NCBI RefSeq assembly: GCF_903994035.1
Contig: NZ_CAJEWB010000004.1
Location: forward strand, 152,323-216,322
Origin: Phocicoccus pinnipedialis
GTDB lineage: Bacteria; Bacillota; Bacilli; Staphylococcales; Salinicoccaceae
DNA: 64,000 nucleotides
Direction of reading: 5' to 3'
Below are positions 8,989 through 17,789 of this stretch, one piece after another; position 1 is the stretch's first letter, and the number at the start of each line of letters is the position of its first letter. Under the pieces are notes generated by a model, which saw only the letters and a list, made by a program, of their open reading frames with translations, ran no database searches and was not told where the DNA came from. Both the position numbers and the translations under genes were made by a program.

Positions 8989-8993
8989 ATGTA

Positions 8994-9023
8994 AACGCCT
9001 CTTTAAAGAAGAGGCGTTATTTT
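8994..9023 (+). terminator. Intrinsic terminator of azlCD
   Basis: 10-bp stem AACGCCTCTT/AAGAGGCGTT (8994-9003 and 9009-9018), 5-nt loop, then a short T run. Confidence 0.85.
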
Positions 9024-9930
9024 AATTAAACTGTATATTATATTTTTCTAAGAAGTACATGGGTACTTTAAAGCGCGCTGTTTTTTTAGGATCAACGACT
9101 TGATTAATTTCCGTTTGACCGATTAAACTCATAAGCATCGTCAGTTCTTCTTTTGTCATCGGAACTTTATCTTCTAATAAATGAATCATTTCAATGACTG
9201 ACTGATTGACGGCATGATTTAAGTCTTTGTCTGACACAAACATATACGCTCCGTCAGCATCGATCAGGAATGGATGGTGTGTGCATACGTTTTCTGCTTT
9301 TTCAATTGTGACATTTACAGAACCGCTCACTTCTAGTCCAGAAACACTAACTTCACCATCTCCCATAGCAGCATGCAAATCACCAAGTCCAAATAATGCA
9401 CCGTCAACAAATACTGGAAGGTAGAGTATTGCACCTTCAGTTACTTTCACCGAGTCCATATTCCCACCATGTGTATCTGGTGTGCCATTGTTCATAGCAT
9501 CACTTTCAGGTGCAACACCAATCACACCAATCATTTTGTTCATCGGCACTTCTAAACCTTTAAAGTCTACCGTATTTTTATCTTTATTCACATCAAATAA
9601 GCGCACTGTCGTTTGTTTTAAATGTTTACCCATAACCCCCATATTAGGTCCTGTAATCATCACACCAGAGTCACTAACGTCAATATTATTAATTGTAACT
9701 TTTAAGACATCACCTTTTTTTATACCATCAACATAAATCGGGCCAGTAGCAGGATTAATGGCTTCCCAATCAAGACCATTGAAATTCTTAATATCCTCAT
9801 CGATGATTTGTCCAGTGAAACAGTCATGTGTTTCAATTTCTACAGTGTCCCCAATATTGATTGAGAGCTTCGGTTCGTTATCTTTTGACATACTGTAAAA
9901 GTAGTTTTCCTTAGAAATGTGTTTTGTCAT
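9022..9930 (-). CDS. Acetamidase/formamidase family protein
   Basis: The 302-residue protein matches the FmdA/AmdA family, which hydrolyses formamide, acetamide or related short amides to ammonia plus acid. Typical elements are GPIYVDGIKKGDVL, NGTPDTHGGNMD, LYLPVFVDGALFGLGD and LHAAMGDGE in the right order. The start ATG 9930 follows AAAGGAAG with normal spacing. No amide transporter or regulator neighbours it, so it is probably a single-gene unit. The substrate is not certain. Confidence 0.88.
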   Translation of the reverse strand: MTKHISKENYFYSMSKDNEPKLSINIGDTVEIETHDCFTGQIIDEDIKNFNGLDWEAINPATGPIYVDGIKKGDVLKVTINNIDVSDSGVMITGPNMGVMGKHLKQTTVRLFDVNKDKNTVDFKGLEVPMNKMIGVIGVAPESDAMNNGTPDTHGGNMDSVKVTEGAILYLPVFVDGALFGLGDLHAAMGDGEVSVSGLEVSGSVNVTIEKAENVCTHHPFLIDADGAYMFVSDKDLNHAVNQSVIEMIHLLEDKVPMTKEELTMLMSLIGQTEINQVVDPKKTARFKVPMYFLEKYNIQFN

Positions 9931-10053
9931 GTGATCACTTCCTTTTTATCTATTGTGCAAAAGTTTAGAATTAAAGTCTAATGAAAACAAAGTAAGTGTA
10001 CGTTTCATGTGTAAATGTTAAGATGAAACTAATGTTAATTTGAGGTGAAATAA

Positions 10054-10563
10054 ATGGACTTTGAAATAAGAGAATCTGTACTCAGTGATGCAGAGCAATT
10101 AATCGAACATAAATTGATTGTGACTAAAGAGAATCCAGATACTCTCGCAACTTTAATAGAGAATCACTACATTTCCATTAATGAGCAAGAAGAGACAATA
10201 GAAAACGTCGGACCAAATGACTATAAGCGAGTCGCTGTAGTCGATGGGAAGATTGTTGGAATCATCAATATGAAGCAAGATTTAAGAAAGAAATTTGAAC
10301 ACATTGCACAGTTTGGTATCAGTGTTCAACAAGAATATGCAGGTATGGGAATAGGCTCTCGGCTCATTGAAAATGCGTTAGAGTTCGCAAAAAGTAATGA
10401 GTTTATTGAAAAGGTGATGCTTACTGTGTTCTCAAATAACACGGGTGCGATTCGTTTATATGAGCGATTTGGATTTGAAAAAGAAGCGACTTTAACAAAT
10501 CAAGTGAAGTTAGAAGAAGGATATACAGATTTAATTTATATGACTCAGTGGATTAAAAAATAA
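10054..10563 (+). CDS. GNAT-family N-acetyltransferase
   Basis: The 169-residue protein carries the acetyl-CoA-binding motif A of GNAT enzymes (V-Q-Q-E-Y-A-G-M-G-I-G-S-R-L) near residues 88-102 and the NNTGAIRLYERFGF motif B near 128-141. Its closest look is to general ribosomal-protein- or small-molecule-type acetyltransferases; the substrate is unknown. GAGGTGA precedes ATG 10054. It stands alone between the formamidase gene and nrdG, with its own terminator. Confidence 0.85.
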   Translation: MDFEIRESVLSDAEQLIEHKLIVTKENPDTLATLIENHYISINEQEETIENVGPNDYKRVAVVDGKIVGIINMKQDLRKKFEHIAQFGISVQQEYAGMGIGSRLIENALEFAKSNEFIEKVMLTVFSNNTGAIRLYERFGFEKEATLTNQVKLEEGYTDLIYMTQWIKK

Positions 10564-10568
10564 TGACA

Positions 10569-10606
10569 AGACTCTCTGAACTGATATGCTCAGAGAGTCT
10601 ATTTTA
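10569..10606 (+). terminator. Intrinsic terminator of the GNAT gene
   Basis: 11-bp stem AGACTCTCTGA/TCAGAGAGTCT (10569-10579 and 10590-10600), 10-nt loop, then ATTTTA. Its tail overlaps the end of convergent nrdG. Confidence 0.85.
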
Positions 10607-11137
10607 TGCACGATAATCATATTCTAATACTTCAATATGTGTCGCGTTCGAGCTTCTTACATCAATAATGCGCTGATTTGTGCTTCCACGAAACGCCAGA
10701 TTTGGCACAAATTTTTCTTGTATAAATTTTCCGTCTACAAGTACATCGATCTTAGTTAACATTTCTAGAGAGTTATCATGATTAAGCAGAGCTTCATAAG
10801 TAAATCCACTCCATACCCAAATGGATTTTTTGTTTCCAAATCTTTCACGAAATGGTTTTATGATTCCCATTGCTGTTTCAATATTAAAGAATGGATCTCC
10901 GCCAAGAAGTGAAATGCCGTTACAATATGCTACATCTATGTCATCTAAAATTGCTTGAATCCTTTCGCTGGTTAAAATATCACCGTATGAAAAATTCTGT
11001 GCTGCTTTGTTGTAGCACCCTTTGCAATTAAATAAGCAACCTGAGAAATACACGCTTGCCCGTACACCCTCACCATCTACAAAAGAGTAAGGCTGATATG
11101 ATGCAATTCTGCCTTCTGATAGATTTTGCTTAATCAT
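10604..11137 (-). CDS. nrdG: Anaerobic ribonucleotide reductase activating protein NrdG
   Basis: This radical-SAM activase generates the glycyl radical on NrdD. In its 177 residues the iron-sulfur motif is C-L-F-N-C-K-G-C (Cx3Cx2C, around residues 34-41), preceded by FVDGEGVRASVYFSGC. LLGGDPFF is the GGDP-like SAM segment. It starts 12 bp after the nrdD stop and is therefore in the same operon. The ribosome site AAGGAATG is set inside the short gap. Confidence 0.96.
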   Translation of the reverse strand: MIKQNLSEGRIASYQPYSFVDGEGVRASVYFSGCLFNCKGCYNKAAQNFSYGDILTSERIQAILDDIDVAYCNGISLLGGDPFFNIETAMGIIKPFRERFGNKKSIWVWSGFTYEALLNHDNSLEMLTKIDVLVDGKFIQEKFVPNLAFRGSTNQRIIDVRSSNATHIEVLEYDYRA

Positions 11138-11149
11138 TTAAATCATTCC

Positions 11150-13009
11150 TTAAATATGTTTTTCACGGGCTTTTATTTCTTTATGACGGCCATTTGCCAT
11201 TGGACGTTTAGCAGGGTTTCCAAGATAACCACATGTACGTTTAACAACGTCTATTGTGTCAGGGTTGTCATTACCGCAGGATGGGCATTTAAACCCTTCA
11301 TCTGTCGTTAAGAATTCTCCTTCAAAATCACATTCGAAGCACTGATCAATTGGTGTATTTGTACCAAGATACGCAACTTTGTCGTAACTATAATCCCAAA
11401 CTTGTTCTAAAGCTTTAATGTTGTGAGTCATGATTGGATATTCTGCATAGTGAATGAATCCGCCTGGTGAATAAAATGGGTATAGAGATTCGAAATCCAA
11501 TTTTTCAAAGGGTGTTGGTCTTTTACGTACATCATAGTGGAAACTATTTGTATAATATCCTTTATCTGTGATGTCTCTTATCTCTCCAAACTTTTTTAAA
11601 TCCATTGCAGCGAAGCGGTCAGTCAGTGACTCACTAGGCGTGGCATAGATACTAAATCTAATCCCATATTCTTTGCTCCAAGCATCGCCATGAGACTTTA
11701 AGAATTTCAGGATATCAAGAGTGAAGTCCTTTGCGTCTTCATTTGTTTCCCAATTCGGCCCGAAGAATACCGTTGCAGCTTCATACAATCCGATGTAGCC
11801 GACCGAAATTGTTGCGCGTTCATTTAAGAATAACTGCATGATGCTTTCATCTTTCCGTAGTTTTTTTCCAAGTGCTCCATGCTCATATAAAATTGGTGCA
11901 TTCTCTGGAGTTGCTTGACTGATTCGTTCGATTCTGTAGAGATTTGCGTCTCGAATGATGTCTAAACGCTTATCAAGTATTTCAAAGAATTTTTCCATCT
12001 CACCGTTAGACTCTAAAGCAATACGTGGAATATTAATCGTTGTCACGCCAAGGTTGTTGCGTCCGGAATTAATGTTCATATCGCCTTCTACATAGTAAGA
12101 TAAGAACGAGCGACACCCCATTGGTACTTTAAAGTCTCCAACAATCTCTACTAATTTATCGTAATTTAGAATATCAGGATACATTCGTTTTGATGAACAT
12201 TCTAAAGCGAGTTTTTTGATGTCATAATTTTTATCTTTTGGATAAAAATTAGTGCCTTTTTTAATGCTATACACAAGTTTCGGGAAAATTGCTGTTTGTT
12301 TGTTTTCTCCAATTCCTTCGATGCGAATTTTTAGAATTGATTTTTGTATCTCTCTTGCAAAATCACTAGTACCAAGACCGAAGCCGAACGTAACAAATGG
12401 TGTTTGTCCGTTTGATGTGAATAGAGTGTTCACTTCGTATTCTAAGCTCTGCATCGCATCATAGATATCTTTATTCGTCTTTTCAGTAGCGTATGAAAGC
12501 CAATTTTTTTTATCCATCCAATGCTTAGCATCGTCTAGATGCTTTTTAAAGTTTAATTCTGCATATTCCTCTAAAACCTCATCGATTCTATCAATAGATG
12601 CTCCCCCATACTGACTAGAAGCAACGTTTGCAATGATTTGCGCAATTTGTGCAGCTGCAGTTTGAATGGATTTTGGGGTACTCACTTCTGCATTACCAAT
12701 TTTAAAACCGTTTTTTAACATATTTGGAATATCAATTAAGCAACAGTTCGTCATCGGTAAGAAGGGATGATAATCTAAATCATGGAAGTGAATATCCCCA
12801 TTTAAATGAGCCTCTTTTACGTGTGTGGGTAACATATGATCGAGTGCGTATTGTTTAGAAGAGACTCCTGCTGTTAAATCTCTCATTGTGTTAAAAACAC
12901 GTGAGTCTTTATTTGCATTTTCGTTTACAATGTCTTCGTCTCGATTCAGTAATTCTCCTAATTTTTGATCGTATATCATTTGACTATTTACTTCTCCAAA
13001 AGTTTTCAT
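11150..13009 (-). CDS. nrdD: Anaerobic ribonucleoside-triphosphate reductase NrdD
   Basis: The class III reductase makes dNTPs from NTPs without oxygen. The 619-residue protein shows the glycyl-radical segment RTCGYLGNP near the C-terminus. The zinc site is made of two CxxC pairs (CFEC, then CPSC). TTNCCLIDI, GCRSFLS and NINSGRNNLGVTTINIPR are active-site segments. The size is that of staphylococcal NrdD without a full ATP-cone domain. ATG 13009 is preferred: AGGTGA lies 5 bp before it, whereas the longer GTG start at 13018 overlaps that site. Two NrdR boxes lie directly upstream. Confidence 0.96.
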   Translation of the reverse strand: MKTFGEVNSQMIYDQKLGELLNRDEDIVNENANKDSRVFNTMRDLTAGVSSKQYALDHMLPTHVKEAHLNGDIHFHDLDYHPFLPMTNCCLIDIPNMLKNGFKIGNAEVSTPKSIQTAAAQIAQIIANVASSQYGGASIDRIDEVLEEYAELNFKKHLDDAKHWMDKKNWLSYATEKTNKDIYDAMQSLEYEVNTLFTSNGQTPFVTFGFGLGTSDFAREIQKSILKIRIEGIGENKQTAIFPKLVYSIKKGTNFYPKDKNYDIKKLALECSSKRMYPDILNYDKLVEIVGDFKVPMGCRSFLSYYVEGDMNINSGRNNLGVTTINIPRIALESNGEMEKFFEILDKRLDIIRDANLYRIERISQATPENAPILYEHGALGKKLRKDESIMQLFLNERATISVGYIGLYEAATVFFGPNWETNEDAKDFTLDILKFLKSHGDAWSKEYGIRFSIYATPSESLTDRFAAMDLKKFGEIRDITDKGYYTNSFHYDVRKRPTPFEKLDFESLYPFYSPGGFIHYAEYPIMTHNIKALEQVWDYSYDKVAYLGTNTPIDQCFECDFEGEFLTTDEGFKCPSCGNDNPDTIDVVKRTCGYLGNPAKRPMANGRHKEIKAREKHI

Positions 13010-13021
13010 TCGCTTCACCTA

Positions 13022-13068
13022 ACACAATATATAGTATTTAATAATTAATCTAACACAACATATAGTGT
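13022..13068 (-). promoter_or_regulatory. Paired NrdR boxes and promoter of nrdDG
   Basis: Two near-palindromes fit the NrdR consensus acaCwAtATaTwGtgt: ACACAATATATAGTAT (13022-13037) and ACACAACATATAGTGT (13053-13068). Their starts are 31 bp apart, three helical turns, which is the usual NrdR arrangement. On the minus strand a TTGTGT -35 and TACTAT -10 (16-bp spacer) fall within the boxes, so binding would block RNA polymerase. nrdR is not in the window. Confidence 0.85.
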
Positions 13069-13196
13069 GTTTCAATTATATTGTGTTATTTTTCACATAT
13101 ATGTCGAAAACTCGTGCATAGATTGTCACGTTTTTATCTTAAAGTAGTATTAAGTCGTGATATAGTAGAATTATCAAATATATTAGGTGAGTGAAA

Positions 13197-13418
13197 ATGA
13201 AGAGTTGGCATATTATTGCTTACGCATTTGTAGGCGCATTTTTTACAGCTGGTATTATCTTTTCTATAACTAGCACATTTACAAATGATCGTCCTTTTAG
13301 TTTTATAGCTATCTTTTTAATTATGGGTGCTCTGGTTTTATTTTTTGTGTTATTTATATTTTCTTATCAAAAACACCGTCCCTCATTAAAGGATATGGAA
13401 AATCAAGATGGCGAATGA
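13197..13418 (+). CDS. Small two-helix membrane protein, function unknown
   Basis: 73 residues with two hydrophobic helices (about 6-26 and 36-56, the second rich in Phe and Leu) and a short polar, charged C-terminus. AGGTGA sits six bases before ATG 13197, which decides the start over the in-frame GTG at 13191. No family was recognised. Confidence 0.65.
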   Translation: MKSWHIIAYAFVGAFFTAGIIFSITSTFTNDRPFSFIAIFLIMGALVLFFVLFIFSYQKHRPSLKDMENQDGE

Positions 13419-13478
13419 GCGTTTTATTCTTCATTTAGATGTAATTCTGTATACTAGAGAAAAATAGGAGGAGTTATT

Positions 13479-13904
13479 ATGACAATTAGTGTAAAAACAA
13501 AATGGATGGGTAATATTAAGTTTGAGTCTGAAGGACAAAATACAGGTTTCAGTGTAAATATGGATGCGAATAAAGAGGCGGGCGGGGACGCTAGTGCATC
13601 TTCTCCAATGGAAATGTTGCTTCATGGTGTTGCAGGATGTATGGGGATCGATATTTGTGTGATCATGCGCCACAATATGGATGATGTGAAAGAATTAGAA
13701 CTTGAAGTCGTCGGAACTAGAAACGATGATGCACCTAAATTCTATAAGGATGTCGTAGTAAAAGTACATGTAAATGGAACAGTTCCGGCGAAAGTCGTGA
13801 AGCGAGCGGTTGAGTTGTCACATGACAAATATTGCTCGGCAATTAATTCGTTAAAAGCTGAGACACGTGTTGAAACATATTTGAATGGAAGTAGAGTAGA
13901 CTGA
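13479..13904 (+). CDS. OsmC-family peroxiredoxin-like protein
   Basis: The 141-residue protein has the OsmC/Ohr fold pattern: SPMEMLLHGVAGCMGIDI with the first cysteine and SHDKYCSAINSL with the second. The two cysteines form the redox centre that reduces organic hydroperoxides. It is the YhfA-like subgroup rather than Ohr, judged by the GCMGID and KYCS surroundings. GGAGGAG precedes ATG 13479. The TGA stop is inside a terminator stem and an ABC ATPase gene follows after 32 bp. Confidence 0.9.
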   Translation: MTISVKTKWMGNIKFESEGQNTGFSVNMDANKEAGGDASASSPMEMLLHGVAGCMGIDICVIMRHNMDDVKELELEVVGTRNDDAPKFYKDVVVKVHVNGTVPAKVVKRAVELSHDKYCSAINSLKAETRVETYLNGSRVD

Positions 13905-13926
13905 GGATATCCTCGGTCTCTTTTTT
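13899..13926 (+). terminator. Intrinsic terminator of the OsmC gene
   Basis: Stem GACTGAGG/CCTCGGTC (13899-13906 and 13911-13918, one G-T pair), loop ATAT, then a T-rich run. It includes the OsmC stop codon. Confidence 0.75.
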
Positions 13927-13936
13927 AGGTGATGGT

Positions 13937-14617
13937 ATGCTAAACATTCATAAATTAAATATAGCTCAAGGGGACTTTCATCTAAGCGTCAGTACAAAAA
14001 TTGCCCCAGGACTCACAATGTTGATTGGGCAAAATGGGAGTGGTAAGAGTACATTTATGACGGGTATTACTGGTTTTTATGATGAAAATACCAAAACGCA
14101 CAGAGACGTAAGGTATGAGAATAAGCGATTCACTCATCATCTCTACTCGTACCTCCCTCAAGAGATGCCGCGTTCTAATCTATCTGTGAAAGATTTTGTA
14201 GAGCTGACGACAGGTAAGGATTCTAAGGAAGTATTAGTGGTATTTCGTCTCACAGACATACGTAATAAAAGAATAGAAACATTGTCTGGTGGGGAGTTTA
14301 AGCGAGCACAACTCGCACAAATTATTTTAGAAGATAAGCCGATAATCTTACTTGATGAAATCGATCAGAATTTAGACATTGCATTTCAAAAACACGTGTT
14401 TGAATATTTGAGCACACTTAAAAATAAAATTATATTAGTAAGTGTACACCAACTGTCTTTATCTTTAAAATATGCTGATGAAATTATGGTCATAAAACAA
14501 GGCGCACTCTTGGCTAAGAGTGCACCAGAAAATATTGATTCGTCGATTTTGAGTCATGCATTTGATACGGATATCCGTATCGAGCGTTTGAATGGGACAA
14601 GGCACATTATTCTGTAA
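13937..14617 (+). CDS. ABC transporter ATP-binding protein without adjacent permease
   Basis: The 226-residue nucleotide-binding domain has Walker A GQNGSGKST (about residues 33-41), Q-loop region YLPQEMP, signature LSGGEFKRAQ, Walker B IILLDEID and a VSVHQ switch histidine. The N-terminal part lacks a membrane segment, so a separate permease is needed; none is adjacent. The start ATG 13937 is preceded by AGGTGATGG. The last 11 bp overlap the end of convergent coaW with no terminator between them. The transported substrate is unknown. Confidence 0.85.
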   Translation: MLNIHKLNIAQGDFHLSVSTKIAPGLTMLIGQNGSGKSTFMTGITGFYDENTKTHRDVRYENKRFTHHLYSYLPQEMPRSNLSVKDFVELTTGKDSKEVLVVFRLTDIRNKRIETLSGGEFKRAQLAQIILEDKPIILLDEIDQNLDIAFQKHVFEYLSTLKNKIILVSVHQLSLSLKYADEIMVIKQGALLAKSAPENIDSSILSHAFDTDIRIERLNGTRHIIL

Positions 14618-15416
14618 AAACGAGAACAGAGCCGAGCGCGCCACTGAATTCACCGTTTTCGATGATATAAGGTTTGATGCCTTTCATGGGACCGTAGCTG
14701 TAAATCACGTCGCGCATAACATCATTGTTGTTGAGGGTTGATCCTAAAAAGACCATGTCTTGTGTGCCAAAACCATTTGCTAGTGTCACACCGAATGACG
14801 TCACTGTTTCTGCAACAAGTCCGATAACAGATGCAATTTTGTCTGCATTCGTCGCTGTCTCAAAGTGACCGTGCTGAACGTGCGCAAAGTTACTTGCTGT
14901 AAGTTCTCCTGGAAGAGGGCTCGGACCGCCCTTGAATATATGTTTTACTTTTAAGTCGAGCGTGTCACGGGACCCTTTTTTTGATTCTTCAACAATATCT
15001 TCAAACATTTCGATACCAGTTAATAGGTAGGACAGTCCCATGAGCGTACCACCACCTACACCAGTACCACCGACACGCACTTGTTTTTCATGGTCCGCTT
15101 GGTGGAAACTTGTCCCAGTACCCACGTTTAAATAAACGAACTTATCGAGTTTAACTCCTGCACGTTCCATTAATTTTTTTAGACCAACAAACGTTGCATC
15201 AAATTCAATTGATAAGTGTGATTCATGTCTAATATTTTCTGAGATAAACACACTCTGTCCACCAGTGAGGTAAACATCTATGTCCTCCATCTCGTTTAAT
15301 TCTTCAATAAGCAAATTCACTTCGCTTGTAGGTCGTACTGAAAATGAGTAATTATCGTCATTATCAATCACGACCATCTTTGTCAGTGTTCCACCTGCAT
15401 CTATGCCAATTTTCAT
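14607..15416 (-). CDS. coaW: Type II pantothenate kinase CoaW
   Basis: The enzyme catalyses the first step of coenzyme A synthesis, phosphorylating pantothenate. The 269-residue protein belongs to the acetate-kinase/hsp70/actin-like fold: phosphate loop GIDAGGTLTK at the N-terminus, VGTGTSFH, and a GVGGGTLMGLSYLL segment. Among bacteria this eukaryote-like type II enzyme is characteristic of staphylococci and their relatives. ATG 15416 is chosen because GGAGG lies five bases before it. A 16-bp palindrome directly precedes the ribosome site. Confidence 0.95.
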   Translation of the reverse strand: MKIGIDAGGTLTKMVVIDNDDNYSFSVRPTSEVNLLIEELNEMEDIDVYLTGGQSVFISENIRHESHLSIEFDATFVGLKKLMERAGVKLDKFVYLNVGTGTSFHQADHEKQVRVGGTGVGGGTLMGLSYLLTGIEMFEDIVEESKKGSRDTLDLKVKHIFKGGPSPLPGELTASNFAHVQHGHFETATNADKIASVIGLVAETVTSFGVTLANGFGTQDMVFLGSTLNNNDVMRDVIYSYGPMKGIKPYIIENGEFSGALGSVLVFTE

Positions 15417-15430
15417 AGCGGCCTCCACAA

Positions 15431-15468
15431 AAAAATATCTTAGTATAGATGATATACTAAGATATTTT
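15431..15468 (-). promoter_or_regulatory. 16-bp palindrome before coaW: betT terminator and/or coaW operator
   Basis: A perfect inverted repeat (15432-15447 and 15453-15468, loop GATGA) lies between the BCCT gene and coaW. On the minus strand it is followed by T7 and then at once by the GGAGG of coaW, so it looks like a terminator for betT. There is no room for a promoter after it; a possible -10, TATACT, lies inside the right arm. It may therefore also be an operator or attenuator. Confidence 0.6.
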
Positions 15469-15484
15469 CGTTTACTAGTCTGAA

Positions 15485-17080
15485 TTAAAATTGTTTATGT
15501 TCTTCTTTTGCGTTGTGTGAGTGACGACGTCTAACAAGTGCTCGGTTTGGTTCACGTCTAATACTCCTAGTTACGCTGAAGATCATGAGTATCAATATGA
15601 TTGCGAACGGAAGTCCGGCGAGTAAACTGGCTGCTTGTAAGCTTTTCAGTCCACCAGCAAGAATTAATGCGATTGTAAGCACCCCTAATATAACACCCCA
15701 AATAACTTTAAGTTTAATTGGTGGGTTTTCAGTGTCACCGATACTCATACCTGAGACAATGAACGTTGCAGAGTCGGCAGATGTTACTAAGAATAGGAAA
15801 ATGAGTAAGATTGCAATCGCTGAGGTTAATAGCTCAAACGGCATTGTATCGAGTAATGCGAACAATGCTCTCGTTTGGTCGTTTAGTACAATTTCGCCAA
15901 TATTTGTATTGTTAAACAAATCAGAGTAAACTGCTGAACCACCCAGAGCACCTACCCATAAGAATGAGAGAATTGGGGGTACAATTAAGATACCCATAAC
16001 ATATTCGCGGATTGTTCTTCCACGTGATACACGTGCGACGAATGAACCGATAAATGGACTCCATGCAATTACCCAAGCCCAATAGAAGACTGTCCAGTCT
16101 TGCACCCAACGTTGACCTGAGTATGGTTGTAAGCGTAAAGAGTATCCAACGAAGTTAGAAAAGTAATCTCCGATTCCGACTACGATAGACTCCATAATGA
16201 ATGTGAATGGCCCAAAGAACATTACGAACACTGTTAAGAACATAGCAAGTAACATATTCGTTGTACTTAGGAACTTCATTCCTTTTTTTAATCCTGTAGA
16301 AGTTGAAATAATAAATAATACAGTCATTAAGATAGTCAATATTAGCTGCGTTGTTGGTCCACTTGGAACACCGTAGGCAATATTTAACCCACCGTCCATT
16401 TGTAAAATACCAAGTCCAACAGATGTTGCCATACCTGTAACTGTTGCAATTATAGCTAAGATATCTATCCCTTTACGTGCTTTTGTGTTGTAATTAAAAC
16501 CAAATAAAGGTTCTAGTGCTGTTGAAACGAGTCCGTCACGTTTCTTTCTATATTGGAAATATCCAATTGCAAGTCCTGCGACACCAAAGATTGACCACTG
16601 TGAAATACCCCAGTGGAAATATGTGTATCCCATTGCTATACGTGCTGCTTCTGCGTTTTCAATTGGACCACCTAAGAATGGTGATTTTACAAAGTGTTCC
16701 ATTGGTTCAGCAACCCCGTAGAATACGAGACCGACACCAAGACCACTTGAGAATAGCATCCCAATCCATGACCAGAATGAGAATTCTGGTTCAGAATCAT
16801 CGTCTCCGAGTTTAATTCTTCCGTACGGTGAAATGGCTAGGAATAGTAAGAATACTCCGAAGCCAAATACAACAAGTAAGAAGAACCAGCTAAACTTATC
16901 TGAAATAAATGCGTACACACCTTCAGAAGCATTTTGTACTTGTGATGGTATAATCATTGCGATAATTGCAACGACTAATATGATAAAAGCAGCGCCCCAA
17001 AATACTACACCGAGCTTAAGTGGGGGACTTTTCTTTGCTGATTCAATGACAGTTTTGTCATCGTTATTGTTTTCTGTCAC
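15485..17080 (-). CDS. BCCT-family glycine betaine/carnitine/choline transporter
   Basis: The 531-residue, 12-helix secondary transporter imports quaternary ammonium osmolytes with sodium. Family segments visible are GIGLVFYGVAEP-like text (GLGVGLVFYGVAEPMEHF), YFHWGISQWSIF, the GMATSVGLGILQ substrate region, and WAWVIAWSPFIGSFVARVSR with RGRTIREY. The start is uncertain: AGGAGG is 2 bp before ATG 17086 but 8 bp before GTG 17080, so I take the GTG. The C-terminus is basic (RREPNRALVRRRH), as in osmosensing relatives. Confidence 0.93.
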   Translation of the reverse strand: MTENNNDDKTVIESAKKSPPLKLGVVFWGAAFIILVVAIIAMIIPSQVQNASEGVYAFISDKFSWFFLLVVFGFGVFLLFLAISPYGRIKLGDDDSEPEFSFWSWIGMLFSSGLGVGLVFYGVAEPMEHFVKSPFLGGPIENAEAARIAMGYTYFHWGISQWSIFGVAGLAIGYFQYRKKRDGLVSTALEPLFGFNYNTKARKGIDILAIIATVTGMATSVGLGILQMDGGLNIAYGVPSGPTTQLILTILMTVLFIISTSTGLKKGMKFLSTTNMLLAMFLTVFVMFFGPFTFIMESIVVGIGDYFSNFVGYSLRLQPYSGQRWVQDWTVFYWAWVIAWSPFIGSFVARVSRGRTIREYVMGILIVPPILSFLWVGALGGSAVYSDLFNNTNIGEIVLNDQTRALFALLDTMPFELLTSAIAILLIFLFLVTSADSATFIVSGMSIGDTENPPIKLKVIWGVILGVLTIALILAGGLKSLQAASLLAGLPFAIILILMIFSVTRSIRREPNRALVRRRHSHNAKEEHKQF

Positions 17081-17202
17081 AATCATTTCCTCCTAATTTT
17101 ATGGCTTTATGCATTTTACCCTAACTCTAGGTCTTTAAACAAACAAATTCCTCCAAATTATAAATGAATATAAAAGAACTGTGATACAATAAAAAAAATT
17201 GC

Positions 17203-17231
17203 TTGTATTTTATCTAATAAGTATGTAATAT
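17203..17231 (+). promoter_or_regulatory. Probable rpoE promoter
   Basis: TTGTAT (17203-17208) and TAATAT (17226-17231) with a 17-bp spacer, 40 bp upstream of rpoE. Confidence 0.55.
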
Positions 17232-17270
17232 AACGATGATATTTATGTTTCGGAAAGGAAGTAACATAGA

Positions 17271-17780
17271 ATGAAATTAGATGACTTTACAAAGGAAATG
17301 ATTGATGAGAGTTCATTCATTGACATGTCACATATATATTTAGAAGACGTTGGTAAAGAAACACATCTTTACGATATAGTAGATAAGTTCAAAGAAATCG
17401 GGGGATATACTGAAAAAGAAATCGAAAACCGCATTCTTCAATTCTATACGGATTTAAACACAGACGGCCGTTTTGTTTCTACAGGTGATGGTGTCTGGGG
17501 TTTAAGAAAATGGTTCTCAGTAGACGACATCAATGAGAAGATCGCACCAACTGTTCATAAATTTGATGTAGTTGATGACGACGATTTCCTTGAAGACGAT
17601 GTGGATTATGACATTGACAAATTAGAAGATGAAGTAGATTCAGAGAAAGCTGTAGAAGATGATGAGGAAGAAGCAGACATCACTGCAGTGATTGATGATG
17701 AAGATATAGACACTAAAGATCTAAATTATGACGATGGAGATACACTCGAAGACAATTATGATGACGGCGATGAGTATTAA
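17271..17780 (+). CDS. rpoE: RNA polymerase delta subunit RpoE
   Basis: Delta is a Gram-positive RNA polymerase subunit that speeds polymerase recycling and raises promoter selectivity. The 169-residue protein has the folded N-terminal HARE-type winged helix (about 1-90, ending [14 protein letters not shown]). A very acidic, disordered tail of Asp and Glu follows (about 100-169), the hallmark of the family. It precedes pyrG as in Bacillus and Staphylococcus. Confidence 0.96.
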   Translation: MKLDDFTKEMIDESSFIDMSHIYLEDVGKETHLYDIVDKFKEIGGYTEKEIENRILQFYTDLNTDGRFVSTGDGVWGLRKWFSVDDINEKIAPTVHKFDVVDDDDFLEDDVDYDIDKLEDEVDSEKAVEDDEEEADITAVIDDEDIDTKDLNYDDGDTLEDNYDDGDEY

Positions 17781-17789
17781 CAATTTTTA

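Noticed and set aside
17041..17100. ATG 17086 as the start of the BCCT transporter
   Set aside because: The AGGAGG is only 2 bases before it; GTG 17080 fits better, though both remain possible.
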